DNA from: an uncultured Aquimarina sp.
Lineage (GTDB): Bacteria > Bacteroidota > Bacteroidia > Flavobacteriales > Flavobacteriaceae
DNA length: 64,000 bases
Assembly (NCBI GenBank): GCA_947495425.1
Contig: CANLYR010000001.1
Span: 62,001-126,000, forward strand
Reading direction: 5' to 3'
Under the pieces are notes generated by a model. It was not told where the DNA came from, did no database searches, and worked only from the letters and a program-made list of their open reading frames with translations. This document shows, piece after piece, positions 53,864 to 63,034 of the stretch. Made by a program: the position numbers and the translations under genes. How positions within the stretch are numbered: the first letter of the stretch is position 1; each line of letters starts with the position of its first letter.

Positions 53864-54604
53864 TTAGTGTTCTTTTTCCCATTTATCTAAGGTCTTTTTG
53901 TAATCGATTCCTAAGCCATAGGCACCTCCCCATCGTTTGGCCATGTCATTCATAGCTTCATACTTTTCTGAACGTGCCCAATCACGATGAACTTCTAATG
54001 CATATTGCATAGCCGTCATTGGTTTAACGCCCACTTGCATCATTCTAGCGATTGACATCTCATGTGCTTCTTCTGAAACGCCACCCGACGCATCTGTAAT
54101 TACATACACATCGTAACCATCTTCTTTTGCGGATAATGCCGCTGATAAAACACAAACTTCTGTCCAGAGACCCGCTATTACTAATTTTGGTTTTTTAAAT
54201 TCATCTACCGCTTTAACAACTCTTTTATCCTCCCACGAATTCATGGTAGTACGGTCGATATATTTTTTCTCGTCGGGGAAGAATTCCCTTATTTCAGGAA
54301 AGACAGGTCCACTGAATGATTTTTCCGCTACAGTAGTAACAATCGTCGGAATTTTGTAGACAATGGCAAGGTTAGAAATTAACCCTGTATTGTTTCTTAA
54401 TTCTTCAATAGGTTGTGACTCGACGGCAAATGCCATTTGACTTTCGTGGTCTATTAAGAGCAATACGTGATTGGTAGGATGTATTAATTCCTTAGAGGCA
54501 TTAGCCGGGTCATTGTTTGGATTTGGATTGTACTGGTCCCATTGCGCATTCACTGCACAAACTGTAAATAGTAATAGCATAAAAGTGATGGATAATTTTT
54601 TCAT
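53864..54604 (-). CDS. Exported isochorismatase-family cysteine hydrolase
   Basis: 246 residues with a signal peptide (FTVCAVNAQWDQ). The isochorismatase fold is shown by the Asp in HVLLLIDHESQ, the nucleophile Cys in GLWTEVCVLSAALSA and the following YVITDASGGVSEE. This is the YcaC-like group whose substrate is unknown. Export of such a hydrolase is unusual, since most are cytosolic. First gene of the operon that continues with SnoaL, amidohydrolase, YdcZ, porin, SnoaL, pirin and the redox fusion. Confidence 0.88.
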   Translation of the reverse strand: MKKLSITFMLLLFTVCAVNAQWDQYNPNPNNDPANASKELIHPTNHVLLLIDHESQMAFAVESQPIEELRNNTGLISNLAIVYKIPTIVTTVAEKSFSGPVFPEIREFFPDEKKYIDRTTMNSWEDKRVVKAVDEFKKPKLVIAGLWTEVCVLSAALSAKEDGYDVYVITDASGGVSEEAHEMSIARMMQVGVKPMTAMQYALEVHRDWARSEKYEAMNDMAKRWGGAYGLGIDYKKTLDKWEKEH

Positions 54605-54906
54605 TTTGATTTGTTTTTAGTGATTATTAATAATCCAACGCTAAAAACATACCAATTGACCAAATCGCTTGTAAATCAATTACTTAAATACTTATTGCAT
54701 GAATTTTAATCATTAAAAAAGCCCGATATATCGGGCTTTTAAATCAATATCACTTTGATTTAGGACTTTTGTCTATAGCTTTTAAAGTATCAGAATAAAA
54801 CAGCGGTTTGGGACATTACATAAAGCCTTCTAATTGAATGTATATGAGAACTTTTTTAAGACTATGATTTGATTAATGCACTGCTAGTTTAAAATAAGAC
54901 CTAAGT
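54605..54906. other. Intergenic region (302 bp) after hchA
   Basis: Contains a terminator at 54715-54740 and the upstream region of the isochorismatase operon. No gene supported. Confidence 0.6.
54715..54740. terminator. Terminator of hchA, possibly bidirectional
   Basis: AAAAAAGCCCGATATATCGGGCTTTT is a perfect inverted repeat with A- and T-runs on both sides. It lies 167 nt after the hchA stop on the minus strand. Confidence 0.75.
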
Positions 54907-55776
54907 TTAAGGTTGGGAAACCATTTCAAGCAGTTTGGTAGCCGCCAGCTTGCCAAAATTGTTCGCTGCTTTAGGGCTCGCCCCTGTAATCAGTTTTCTA
55001 TCCATGTGGCAGGTATCATCTGCCTTTTTGTTGATGATGGTTACGCCCAATGCCTTCAACTTTTCACCAAACTTCCAAGGCATATGTCCTGGCATATAAC
55101 CAATCAAGGGTGTTTGTTTATCTACCGAATCGGGAAAGACGGCCATTTCATATCCCTTGTAGATAAACGCTTTTTTAATATCGTTTGAATCTGCTGCCAG
55201 TAATGCTGCGGGTCCGTGGCAAATGGCTAGCATAAACAAGCCTTTTTGGTGCGACCAGTGAACGAGTTTATTTAAGTCACTGTTTTCTGGAAGCCCGAGC
55301 ATGGCGCCATGTCCTCCGGGAATAAAAACAGCGATATAATCATTTGATTCGAGCATAGTATTGTTGACAAAAGCGGACAAGCTTTTTGATTGCTCAAACT
55401 CTGCCTTGTATTCGGAATATATTGATTTTACATTTTCATCTTCCTTTGGCATGGCCCACATTTCAATTTTGGCCGAAGCGCCTGTAGGCGTAAATATATC
55501 AATCTTGAAACCGGCATTTTTTAGATGCAGCATCGGCACCAGCATTTCAACGGGATGGTTTCCGGTAAAAAATTTCTTCCCGTTTGCCATGGTCATATGC
55601 TTCTCTTCGGTACAGACCATCAAAACTTTTAATTTACCTTCTTTATATGGATTTGGATAAGTAGTGCCATCGTAATCCGTCTTAGATGAGGTGGCCAGTT
55701 TCAATGCCAATTTTGAGGGACAGTATGCGCCATCTTCTGTGGGTTGTGGTGCTATTCCTAAGAGTTTTTTTATCAT
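54907..55776 (-). CDS. hchA: DJ-1/PfpI protein, glyoxalase III/Hsp31 (HchA) type
   Basis: 289 residues from MIKKLLGIAPQP (55776). The DJ-1/PfpI nucleophile elbow is MLAICHGPAALLA, with the acidic partner in VFIPGGHGAMLGLP. The N-terminal part (SKTDYDGTTYPNPYKEGKL) and total length match Hsp31/HchA rather than short PfpI proteins. HchA converts methylglyoxal to lactate without glutathione and can act as a holdase. Single gene with its own terminator. Confidence 0.9.
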   Translation of the reverse strand: MIKKLLGIAPQPTEDGAYCPSKLALKLATSSKTDYDGTTYPNPYKEGKLKVLMVCTEEKHMTMANGKKFFTGNHPVEMLVPMLHLKNAGFKIDIFTPTGASAKIEMWAMPKEDENVKSIYSEYKAEFEQSKSLSAFVNNTMLESNDYIAVFIPGGHGAMLGLPENSDLNKLVHWSHQKGLFMLAICHGPAALLAADSNDIKKAFIYKGYEMAVFPDSVDKQTPLIGYMPGHMPWKFGEKLKALGVTIINKKADDTCHMDRKLITGASPKAANNFGKLAATKLLEMVSQP

Positions 55777-56054
55777 GACTAAAAATTTTTGTGCCGTATT
55801 TTCGACATCAAACCAGCAATCCATTGGGTGACCAGTTAGGATAGTACGACGAAACTATTTAGGACGAAAAGATAGTTAAATTAAAAGGAAAAGTACTTCA
55901 AATTAACTCCTAGGCTACTGTAGCTTTTACTTTAAAACTGCAATCTTTATTATGCAAACGCGCTTTTGATTTAACTCTCAAAAGAAGGTGATTTCAAGTT
56001 GCCTACCGTTTTTATTTCAATGGTGTTGGGACTAAAAATTCTGTCCTCTTTCCT

Positions 56055-56738
56055 TCAAAATCTAACCCCTATGGATATATTCCCGAAATAGAGAAGGTCA
56101 TCGGCCTCATTGCCAGCTGCGTCCTTGGGCCAATTATCACTATGGTAGGCACTATAGGCCAACCCGACCGGTTGCACGTTGACAATGAAGCTGTAATTTT
56201 CTTTCTTGATGGCCTCGAATTGATAGCCCGCCATGGTATAGAGAAATAGCCCATAGCCTTCGTGCGTTCTATCGCTGAATGTCGTGTTTTCCAATCTATA
56301 ATAAAGTTTGGGTTGTATCCCTCCTTCAAAGTTTAAGCCTTTCCAGAAAAAATGCCGATATCCTAAAATTATCTGGTAGTCGTCGTAAGTACCGCCATCC
56401 CTTTCTGAATTGATATGGAAATGAATACCTGTTACAAACTCACCACTGGTCTTTTCCTTTTTCCAAAGTCTACGGGTGTATTTAAAAGATATCTCGTTTC
56501 CGGGTGCAATAGGTAACAAGATACTGCCTTCTACTGAATTTTTATAATCGAAAATATCCGTTTCATTATCATATGAAATATCATCTATAAAGACTTTTGA
56601 AGTATCGGAGTAAAAATCTGAGTTTAAAGATGTGAGGCTAGAATTTGCAGTTTGTGCTGATATTCCTGATGAAACGAAACAACTAGTTATCAGAACAATT
56701 ATTGTTAGTCTATAATGATGCCATGTTTTGATGCTCAT
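56055..56738 (-). CDS. Predicted outer-membrane beta-barrel protein
   Basis: About 227 residues from MSIKTWHHYR (56738), with a signal peptide ending VSSGISAQT. The rest is rich in alternating aromatic strands (EISFKYTRRLWKK, YDDYQIILGYRHFFW, YGLFLYTMAGYQFEA) and ends in FGNISIGVRF, with a terminal Phe. No family recognised. The Crp-type gene lies 76 bp upstream on the same strand and may control it. Confidence 0.72.
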   Translation of the reverse strand: MSIKTWHHYRLTIIVLITSCFVSSGISAQTANSSLTSLNSDFYSDTSKVFIDDISYDNETDIFDYKNSVEGSILLPIAPGNEISFKYTRRLWKKEKTSGEFVTGIHFHINSERDGGTYDDYQIILGYRHFFWKGLNFEGGIQPKLYYRLENTTFSDRTHEGYGLFLYTMAGYQFEAIKKENYSFIVNVQPVGLAYSAYHSDNWPKDAAGNEADDLLYFGNISIGVRF

Positions 56739-56814
56739 AGTGCGTTCTATTAAAATTTGGAAACTATAAAGAAACAACAAGTAAGCATCATTATTCTTGA
56801 CGATGGTCAAGAAA

Positions 56815-57390
56815 TCATTTTGTATGTATTCTTTTTTTTATTCTACTTAATGTTTCTGCACTCACGCCTAGATATGAGGCAATCATGTATTGTGGCACTT
56901 CTTGAAGCAACCTTGAGTTTTTGTCTATTAAATTGTGATACCTTTCTTCGGGTGTTTCTCTTAATAGATTATCGACCCGCTTCGTAATCATTAAGTAAAG
57001 TTGTTCGGCCATTTTTCTTCCTAATCGGTCGATGACAGGAAAATCATCGTAAAGCTTAAAAAGATTTTCTTTTTTTAATTTCCAATAACCCCCATCACTT
57101 AAAGCTTCAATATAATGATTTGATTTTTCGCCCGACAGGAAACTTCTATAGTTGCTCAAAAATTCGTTTGGAAACCAAAAGGCCGTCACTTTTTCGTTTC
57201 CTTTTTTTATCTCATAAAAACGGATGATTCCATTATTTACAAATCCTATAAAATTGCAGTGTGTGTTTGCATCTAACAGGATGTCTCCTTTTTTAAATTC
57301 AATGAGCTCAAAGCATTGTTCCATTTCGCGCCATTCCTCATCGGGTAAAATGACAAGTCGATCGAAGTATTTTCTTATTTTATCTTTCAT
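56815..57390 (-). CDS. Crp/Fnr-family regulator
   Basis: 191 residues: a cNMP-binding-like beta-roll (residues ~20-120, with KKGDILLDANTHCNFIGFV) and a C-terminal region with SYLGVSAETLSRIKKRI as a short HTH. Bacteroidota Crp-like proteins of this size usually lack the cAMP-binding arginine, and I see none of the canonical phosphate-cassette motif, so the ligand is unknown. It lies upstream of the outer-membrane protein gene. Confidence 0.85.
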   Translation of the reverse strand: MKDKIRKYFDRLVILPDEEWREMEQCFELIEFKKGDILLDANTHCNFIGFVNNGIIRFYEIKKGNEKVTAFWFPNEFLSNYRSFLSGEKSNHYIEALSDGGYWKLKKENLFKLYDDFPVIDRLGRKMAEQLYLMITKRVDNLLRETPEERYHNLIDKNSRLLQEVPQYMIASYLGVSAETLSRIKKRIHTK

Positions 57391-57869
57391 CTAAAGTTCG
57401 CACAGCAGGTTATGTTGTCATTAAATATAATAATATCCATTGAGATAGAAATTATGAATTGCTTTATAGAATTTAAATGAGTTTTCATAGTAACATTTGT
57501 GAGGGAATGTTTGCGTAGTGCGAAGTTGAAATGAAGTGTCGCTGTACTGTCCATCGGAAAAGTTAAAACGAAAAGGGTTTAATGAAATTAAGCTCTGGAT
57601 CCCAGAGATAACTAGTTTTATACTTTTAAATATTTTAACTTCGTTATGTAATCTATCATGAAGTGTGCTTTTTAAAACGCCTACCGAACGAAATGGGAAA
57701 GAACTACCGAAAGAGAATAACATGTTGAATGAACAGTCCCCATATTTCAACTATTTATTAGCGCAAACAAAATTGAACGCCTCCAAACTACGTATATTTC
57801 AAATTTAAATTGGCTACACTAGCGTGAGTACGCAAACTGCTATTGCTTATACTCTTTTAGCCACCGATT
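57391..57869. other. Intergenic region (479 bp), no supported gene
   Basis: Carries one 109-codon frame on the minus strand (57421-57750) without any recognised motif and with unlikely composition for a Bacteroidota protein. I do not call it a gene. No repeat or terminator stood out. Confidence 0.5.
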
Positions 57870-58094
57870 TTATTCGATTCTTTCTTTACGGTCTGCTTTT
57901 AATCTGAATATTCGTAGCCACAAAGGCACCATCACAAGTACCATTAGAGGCACTAAAATCAGAGTCAAAATTAAGGTTCGAATGTAAATTGGAAATGCAC
58001 TCAATCTTTCACCAATTATCAGTAGCAGTAGGGTCAATGTTGGGTAAATCGCAATCCAAACGATAAAAAGTTGCTTTATTTTTTTCATTTTCAA
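57870..58094 (-). CDS. Small two-helix membrane protein
   Basis: 74 residues with two hydrophobic helices (about 8-27 and 36-61) and a basic C-terminal tail (LKADRKERIE). I have seen similar small proteins in Bacteroidota but know no function. It stops the pair begun by the cysteine hydrolase gene, starting 13 nt after it, so it is probably co-transcribed. Confidence 0.7.
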   Translation of the reverse strand: MKMKKIKQLFIVWIAIYPTLTLLLLIIGERLSAFPIYIRTLILTLILVPLMVLVMVPLWLRIFRLKADRKERIE

Positions 58095-58107
58095 AATAAG
58101 TTCAACG

Positions 58108-58704
58108 TCAGCTCATGATTTTTTTCAACTCTTGGCTATAAAAACTATTGTTTCGGCGTTCCACACTTTTTTGTATAAACGGAAATGTGGCAGCGGTAGC
58201 ATCTTTTATGAGCAAGCAGTTAAAGTGGTTCTTGTCCAAAGTTTTGAGCGTTGCCTCCACACATTGGTCGGTCAAAAATCCTCCTAGCAGCACGTTTTTA
58301 ATGTTGTTTTCTTTTAGCAGTTGAATGAGGTTACTGTCTTGGCAGGCATCAAAGCCGGTTCGTCCTTGAGCGATTACATCGGTCTTTTCGTAAATGCCAT
58401 CTTCAAATTCGGCTTTCCACGTGTTTTTGGTAAATGCACCTATCAATTTGGGCATAAACGGCATTTTTTTATATTCTGAGCGATTACTCTTATTTAAAAT
58501 CAGTGGGGCGTGAATTACCGTGTAGCCTTTGTTTCTTGAGAAATTTAAAAACGCTCTTGTTTTTTGAACGATATTATTTTTTTTAAGAGGTTTTCGTACC
58601 AAGAGATTTAGAAAATTCCCTTTCCGTGTCCAGGTTTTTTGAAATTCAATAACAACGATAGCCGTATTTTCAGGGCTTAAGGTCTCATTTGCGTTTTTGT
58701 CCAT
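58108..58704 (-). CDS. Isochorismatase-fold cysteine hydrolase (cytosolic)
   Basis: 198 residues with no signal peptide. The nucleophile Cys is in GGFLTDQCVEATLKTL; the first acidic residue is Glu (VVIEFQKTW) where most members have Asp, and the lysine position near AQGRTGFDA is Gln. A subgroup with Glu at the first position exists, so I take it as a real subfamily. It differs from the exported copy at 53864. A Crp-type gene lies 50 nt upstream. Confidence 0.85.
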   Translation of the reverse strand: MDKNANETLSPENTAIVVIEFQKTWTRKGNFLNLLVRKPLKKNNIVQKTRAFLNFSRNKGYTVIHAPLILNKSNRSEYKKMPFMPKLIGAFTKNTWKAEFEDGIYEKTDVIAQGRTGFDACQDSNLIQLLKENNIKNVLLGGFLTDQCVEATLKTLDKNHFNCLLIKDATAATFPFIQKSVERRNNSFYSQELKKIMS

Positions 58705-58754
58705 TTTTAATCGGGTTTAACCGCAAAAATCGCCCTTTGCCTTGTATTATGCAT

Positions 58755-59351
58755 TTACAAATGTTGATGCGCTAGGTTTTTTCGTATTCTGCTCAATTGT
58801 GTTGGGGTGATGCCCAGATAACTCGCAATGTGATAATGCGCTATCTTTTCTTCAAAACCGGGAAAAGTGGTTACAAAATCCTGATAATTCTCGGTCGCAT
58901 TTTTAGACAAAAGATTGATTTCTCGTTTTTGCTTTTTGCCGAAGTATTCAAAAACCAATCTATTGTAGGCGGTCATTAATTCTGGGTAGTCTTGAAGCGA
59001 CTTTTCAAACTGCGCAAATGGGATGCTTAGATATTTCATATCTGTTAAGGCCTGAATGTTTACTTCGCTCGGTATCTCTGGTGCTACCGTTGCCATTAAG
59101 AAATCGCCAGATTGCACAAAGTGTTTGGTGTATTCTTCGCCATTTTTAGTGAGAAAATAAATTCTTCCGATACCAGATACCACAAATGAAAACTCTTTGT
59201 TTTTTTGTCCAGATTTAGAAAAATAGCCTGATTTGGGCAGTTCTTTGATTACTATTGCCTTTTCGATGCTGTTCCAACAGGCGTCTGATAAGGCATTTGC
59301 TGAAGACAAACGTTGTTTAAATTCGGATATGTAGTGCTCGGTACTAACCAT
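58755..59351 (-). CDS. Crp/Fnr-family regulator
   Basis: 198 residues with the beta-roll (SGYFSKSGQKNKEFSFVVSG, FVQSGDFLMATVA) and a C-terminal HTH (IASYLGITPTQLSRIRKNL). It lies 50 bp upstream of the cysteine hydrolase gene on the same strand; control of that pair is likely. It is a different protein from the Crp-type regulator at 56815, with low apparent identity. Confidence 0.88.
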   Translation of the reverse strand: MVSTEHYISEFKQRLSSANALSDACWNSIEKAIVIKELPKSGYFSKSGQKNKEFSFVVSGIGRIYFLTKNGEEYTKHFVQSGDFLMATVAPEIPSEVNIQALTDMKYLSIPFAQFEKSLQDYPELMTAYNRLVFEYFGKKQKREINLLSKNATENYQDFVTTFPGFEEKIAHYHIASYLGITPTQLSRIRKNLAHQHL

Positions 59352-59443
59352 AGTTCTTGCGATTCATTTTAGATACTGTTTGAATGGTAAGATACTTTTT
59401 TTAGACGGAATAGATTGCGCGTAAACCTAAATCGCTACAGCAT

Positions 59444-60310
59444 CTAGGACATTGTATTAGCAACCGTTTTCATAGCCTTTCGATATGAGGTTGGCGTTAC
59501 ATCAAAATATTTTTTAAACGTCTTAGTAAAATGTTTATCATCTGTAAATTCCAATTGAAAAGCAATCTCTTGAATGGTTTCATTACTGTGCGTGAGACGC
59601 AGTTTTGCCAATTCCATCTTTTGCTCGATGATAAATTGCCTTATCGAGATGTTGGTATGTTTTTTAAAAAAGTCGGATATGTACTTGCTTGAAATATTTA
59701 CCGATTCTGCAATACGGTCTAGTGTTAACGTATGCTTATCGTAGATATTTAAGGTTATAAAGTCTATAATATCTGAAATTCTAGTGTCTGTTTGTAACTC
59801 GTTGCTTTCGTATTTCGATTTTCTAATGTTACGCGCAACCATATTCATCACGGCATAGATGTAACCATTTATGATTTCTTCGGAAAAGGAATCTTTTCCA
59901 TGATGCTCGCTTACTATATTTTCCATCAAATGCCAGCAGGTTTCATTGTCCTGTTGCGATAAGGAAATACTATGGTTCTTTCCTTGTTTTGCCTGAAAGA
60001 TGTAGGACAGCTTCTTGAACCAGAGGCTGTAATCTACGTTGCCGGATTTCTGAATGTAAAATTTTGTAAACCGTATGCTTGTAAACCGCGATGGGGATAC
60101 CACTTCAAAACTATGGGAATCCATAGGCGTGATAAAGAAAAAATCGCCCTTGTAGTAAGGATAATCATACCCGTTTATGTTTTGGATGCCCTTACCGGCC
60201 CGAATGAACAGCAACTCAAAAAACGTATGTCCGTGCAATGGTTTGTGCTGTGGACTCGCGGTACATTCTTCGATTTCGTATGGCCGTTGGATGTAATGTA
60301 ACGATTTCAA
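59444..60310 (-). CDS. AraC-family regulator with cupin sensor
   Basis: 288 residues: an N-terminal cupin-like ligand domain (KPLHGHTFFELLFIRAGKG, residues ~20-100) and a C-terminal double HTH (DRIAESVNISSKYISDFFKK and IAFQLEFTDDKHFTKTFKKY). Divergent from the two SDR genes with about 90 bp between, so it likely controls them in response to a small-molecule ligand. Confidence 0.9.
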   Translation of the reverse strand: MKSLHYIQRPYEIEECTASPQHKPLHGHTFFELLFIRAGKGIQNINGYDYPYYKGDFFFITPMDSHSFEVVSPSRFTSIRFTKFYIQKSGNVDYSLWFKKLSYIFQAKQGKNHSISLSQQDNETCWHLMENIVSEHHGKDSFSEEIINGYIYAVMNMVARNIRKSKYESNELQTDTRISDIIDFITLNIYDKHTLTLDRIAESVNISSKYISDFFKKHTNISIRQFIIEQKMELAKLRLTHSNETIQEIAFQLEFTDDKHFTKTFKKYFDVTPTSYRKAMKTVANTMS

Positions 60311-60371
60311 AATACTTGATTATTACCCTTAAATACGTGTTTTATACCCCAAATATATAAAATATACCGTA

Positions 60372-60379
60372 TAAATTTG
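60372..60379 (+). promoter_or_regulatory. -7 box (TAAATTTG) of the SDR pair
   Basis: TAAATTTG fits TAnnTTTG, 18 nt before the ATG at 60398. No -33 TTG at the right distance; this may be an activator-dependent promoter, in keeping with the divergent AraC gene. Confidence 0.5.
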
Positions 60380-60397
60380 CTGTCTAATAATATAAAA

Positions 60398-61162
60398 ATG
60401 GATTTAACAAACAAGAATATTCTAATTACAGGTGCCGGTTCCGGCATAGGAAAAGCAACCGCCTTGCGCCTTGCGAGTTTAGGTGCCAACGTTGTGTTGG
60501 CAGGAAGAACTGAAGTTGCATTACAAACCACAATGGATGAAATAGAGGCTAACGGTGGCAACGGTTTCTACAAATCTGTGGATATTACCAAAGAAACCGA
60601 AGTGAAAACATTGATTGATGACATTCTGAATAAATATGGCAAATTGGATGGTGCATACAACAATGCAGGAACTATAGGTGCATTTCTACCTCTAGTGGAA
60701 CAAAGTGAGCAAGACTTTGACACCACATTCACAGTCAACGCAAAAGGGGTTTGGCTTTGTATGAAGTATGAAGCATTGGCAATGATAAGAACTGGTGGCG
60801 GAAGTATCGTAAACTGTTCATCTTGGCTATCAAAAGGTGCCTTAGTAGGTTCATCGGTGTATTCGGGAAGCAAAGCGGCAATTGATGGCATCATGCGGGC
60901 CGCAGCGCTCGAGTGGGCGCAACATCATATCAGAGTAAATAACATTGCCCCTGGCGGTATTGCTACCCAAATGACACGTAAAGCATTGCAATCTGAAGAA
61001 AACGTGGTCGCATTTGGCAAAACACACCCTATCGGTCGACTTGGCGAACCTGAAGAAGTAGCCCAATTGGTTGCCTTTCTCTTGTCGGACAGCTCATCTT
61101 TTATGACCGGTGAACATCTATTAATTGATGGTGGCTACACCATTCCCGGACAAAGAAGCTAA
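60398..61162 (+). CDS. Short-chain dehydrogenase/reductase
   Basis: 254 residues from MDLTNKNILITGAGSG; the TTG-initiated extension to 60377 overlaps the -7 box and is rejected. Classical SDR motifs: TGAGSGIGKATAL (cofactor), NNAGTIGAF, catalytic Ser in NCSSWLS and YSGSK, and PGGIATQM. The Arg in LAGRTE points to NADP(H). Substrate unknown. It is first in a two-gene unit and has a higher GC content than most of the window. Confidence 0.92.
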   Translation: MDLTNKNILITGAGSGIGKATALRLASLGANVVLAGRTEVALQTTMDEIEANGGNGFYKSVDITKETEVKTLIDDILNKYGKLDGAYNNAGTIGAFLPLVEQSEQDFDTTFTVNAKGVWLCMKYEALAMIRTGGGSIVNCSSWLSKGALVGSSVYSGSKAAIDGIMRAAALEWAQHHIRVNNIAPGGIATQMTRKALQSEENVVAFGKTHPIGRLGEPEEVAQLVAFLLSDSSSFMTGEHLLIDGGYTIPGQRS

Positions 61163-61173
61163 ATATTTTTAAA

Positions 61174-61875
61174 ATGGATATCTCTAAAATAAAGGCAATT
61201 ATCACTGGTGGAAGTAGTGGTATCGGTCTTGAGACGGCAAGACTACTTTCAGAAAAAGGCGCAAAGGTTTTCATTTGTTCGAGAACATTGAAAGATGTAA
61301 ATAAGGCGAAGACTGAATACGCCTTACTTGGATCGGTATGCGATGTATCCAATCCAGCACAAGTGCGTTCAATGGTAAATATGGCGATTGAGGAAATGGA
61401 TGGCCTAAATGTAGTCATTAACAATGCGGGATTTGGAACATTCGCACCTTTAACAGAACTATCTTTGGAAGCATTTTCACAAACTTGGCAAACCAATACG
61501 TTAGGAAGCTTTTTGGTTGCCCAGGAAGCAGCAAAATATTTTAAAGAGCAGCATACGGGCAATATTATCAATGTAGGTTCGACCGCGGCTCAACGTGGTT
61601 TCGCTACGGGAACGGCATATTGCGCAAGTAAATTTGCGTTAACTGGTATGACACAATGTTGGCAAGCCGAACTTCGACCTTTCAATATTCGGGTGATGCA
61701 AATCAACCCAAGTGAAGTGGTCACCCCATTTTTACAAAAGTCCGGCTTTGAACTAAAGAATAATGACCGTAAACTAAAATCGTCCCATATTGCCCAGACC
61801 ATTGTTTCATTATTGAGTATGGATGCTATTGGATTTACCACAGAAACCACTATTTGGGCTACAAATCCGTTTTGA
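61174..61875 (+). CDS. Short-chain dehydrogenase/reductase
   Basis: 233 residues, 11 nt after the first SDR gene, so the same operon. Motifs: TGGSSGIGLETARLL, ICSRTLKD (Arg, NADP preference), NNAGFGTF, the catalytic Ser in NVGSTAAQRG and Tyr-Lys in YCASK. It resembles 3-oxoacyl-ACP reductase-like SDRs. The pair may act in sequence on the same alcohol or ketone. The end of the gene is followed by a convergent MBL-fold gene 166 bp away. Confidence 0.92.
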   Translation: MDISKIKAIITGGSSGIGLETARLLSEKGAKVFICSRTLKDVNKAKTEYALLGSVCDVSNPAQVRSMVNMAIEEMDGLNVVINNAGFGTFAPLTELSLEAFSQTWQTNTLGSFLVAQEAAKYFKEQHTGNIINVGSTAAQRGFATGTAYCASKFALTGMTQCWQAELRPFNIRVMQINPSEVVTPFLQKSGFELKNNDRKLKSSHIAQTIVSLLSMDAIGFTTETTIWATNPF

Positions 61876-62041
61876 TTTTGATGTTTTTTAAACGGGAAGA
61901 GACAGCCTTATCACTTATGTACGAGTCGTAGCTGATTTTCTGAGGTGACTTTTTAATTGGTAAGCTAATTTGTGGAAGAAAATAGCGGTTTAAGTTCGCA
62001 TTTGAAGAGCCATTACTTGTACACCGTATTAATTTTAGTTG

Positions 62042-63031
62042 CTATTCGGCAATTATCCAGTTTGAAGGCAACCACCCATAAGCTTTCCCTTTTCGTGTAA
62101 GGTGACCAAAAGATGGAAAAGGCATATGATATGACATGACATTGACTCTTTCGGCTACCGCCATATCCAGTATTCTAATTCTGGTTTTGTAAGCTTGTTT
62201 GGCATCTTGGTCGAAAGCCGTTGCCCAATACGGATTTTTTAAGTCAAAAGCAGGATGATGAAAAATATCTCCGGTATGCAATAAAGAATCACTTCCGGAC
62301 TTTATCCAGAAGCAACTGTGACCAGGTGAATGCCCTTGTGCTGCCACCACTTGTATTCCATTGATAATTTCTTCACCATCGCGGAAGGTCTTGATGTTGT
62401 TATTAAGTGGAATTAGATTAGTCGCAACAGCATTTTTAAAATTATCTCGAAACCCTTGTTCTATCGGCATACTTTTTAAATCAATGCTGTTAGCGGACCA
62501 AAAATTCCATTCTTTTTCATGTAAATAAATGGTGGCATTCGGGAAGGAAGGCTTGCTATTGACCATTAGACCACCGATATGGTCAAGGTGGCAATGCGTC
62601 AGTAACACTGAAGTAATTTCTTCTCCAGAAATGTTCAATAGTTTTAAGTGCTTGTTAAGCAATCCAAATCCGTCTCCTAAGCTATTGCCAGCACCGGTGT
62701 CAATTAATATTTTTTCTGTTCCTCGTTCCAGCAACAAACTGTTGCACTGCAAAAGGTACTCCTCTGTAGGCAAGAAATAGGCCTTAAGATTTTCGGCAAC
62801 CTCTTTTTTTGAAGCGTTTACGGCGTACAAGGGATGTGCTGGGAAAAGTGACTGACCGTCTGAAATTACCGTAGCTTTAAATTTACCTATTTTAAAATGG
62901 TAAACAGGGCTGTTTTGTCTATAAATATCCATCGAGTTTGAGTCTTTATTATCTTTTGATAAAAGCGGTAAAGGCAGGGAAAGTCCAATCCCTGCCAATG
63001 TCAATGTTTTTAATGTGTCTCTTCTGTTCAT
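62042..63031 (-). CDS. Exported metallo-beta-lactamase-fold hydrolase
   Basis: 329 residues with a Tat-like signal (MNRRDTLKTLTLAGIGLSLP). The metal motif is HCHLDHIGGL with further His/Asp in AAQGHSPGHSCFW and LLHTGDIFHH. This matches lactonase/hydrolase MBL proteins (AHL-lactonase-like), which often quench signals or open lactones. Export of the folded enzyme via Tat fits a metal-loaded protein. It follows the ABM gene (3-nt gap) on the same strand. Confidence 0.9.
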   Translation of the reverse strand: MNRRDTLKTLTLAGIGLSLPLPLLSKDNKDSNSMDIYRQNSPVYHFKIGKFKATVISDGQSLFPAHPLYAVNASKKEVAENLKAYFLPTEEYLLQCNSLLLERGTEKILIDTGAGNSLGDGFGLLNKHLKLLNISGEEITSVLLTHCHLDHIGGLMVNSKPSFPNATIYLHEKEWNFWSANSIDLKSMPIEQGFRDNFKNAVATNLIPLNNNIKTFRDGEEIINGIQVVAAQGHSPGHSCFWIKSGSDSLLHTGDIFHHPAFDLKNPYWATAFDQDAKQAYKTRIRILDMAVAERVNVMSYHMPFPSFGHLTRKGKAYGWLPSNWIIAE

Positions 63032-63034
63032 TTC

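Noticed and set aside
57421-57750. 109-codon frame on the minus strand
   Set aside because: No family or motif recognised, rich in Phe, Tyr and Ser without a membrane or signal pattern; better read as non-coding.
58108-58704. Cysteine hydrolase with Glu for Asp as an inactive enzyme
   Set aside because: I recall a subfamily with Glu at this position and the nucleophile Cys is present, so inactivity is not supported.
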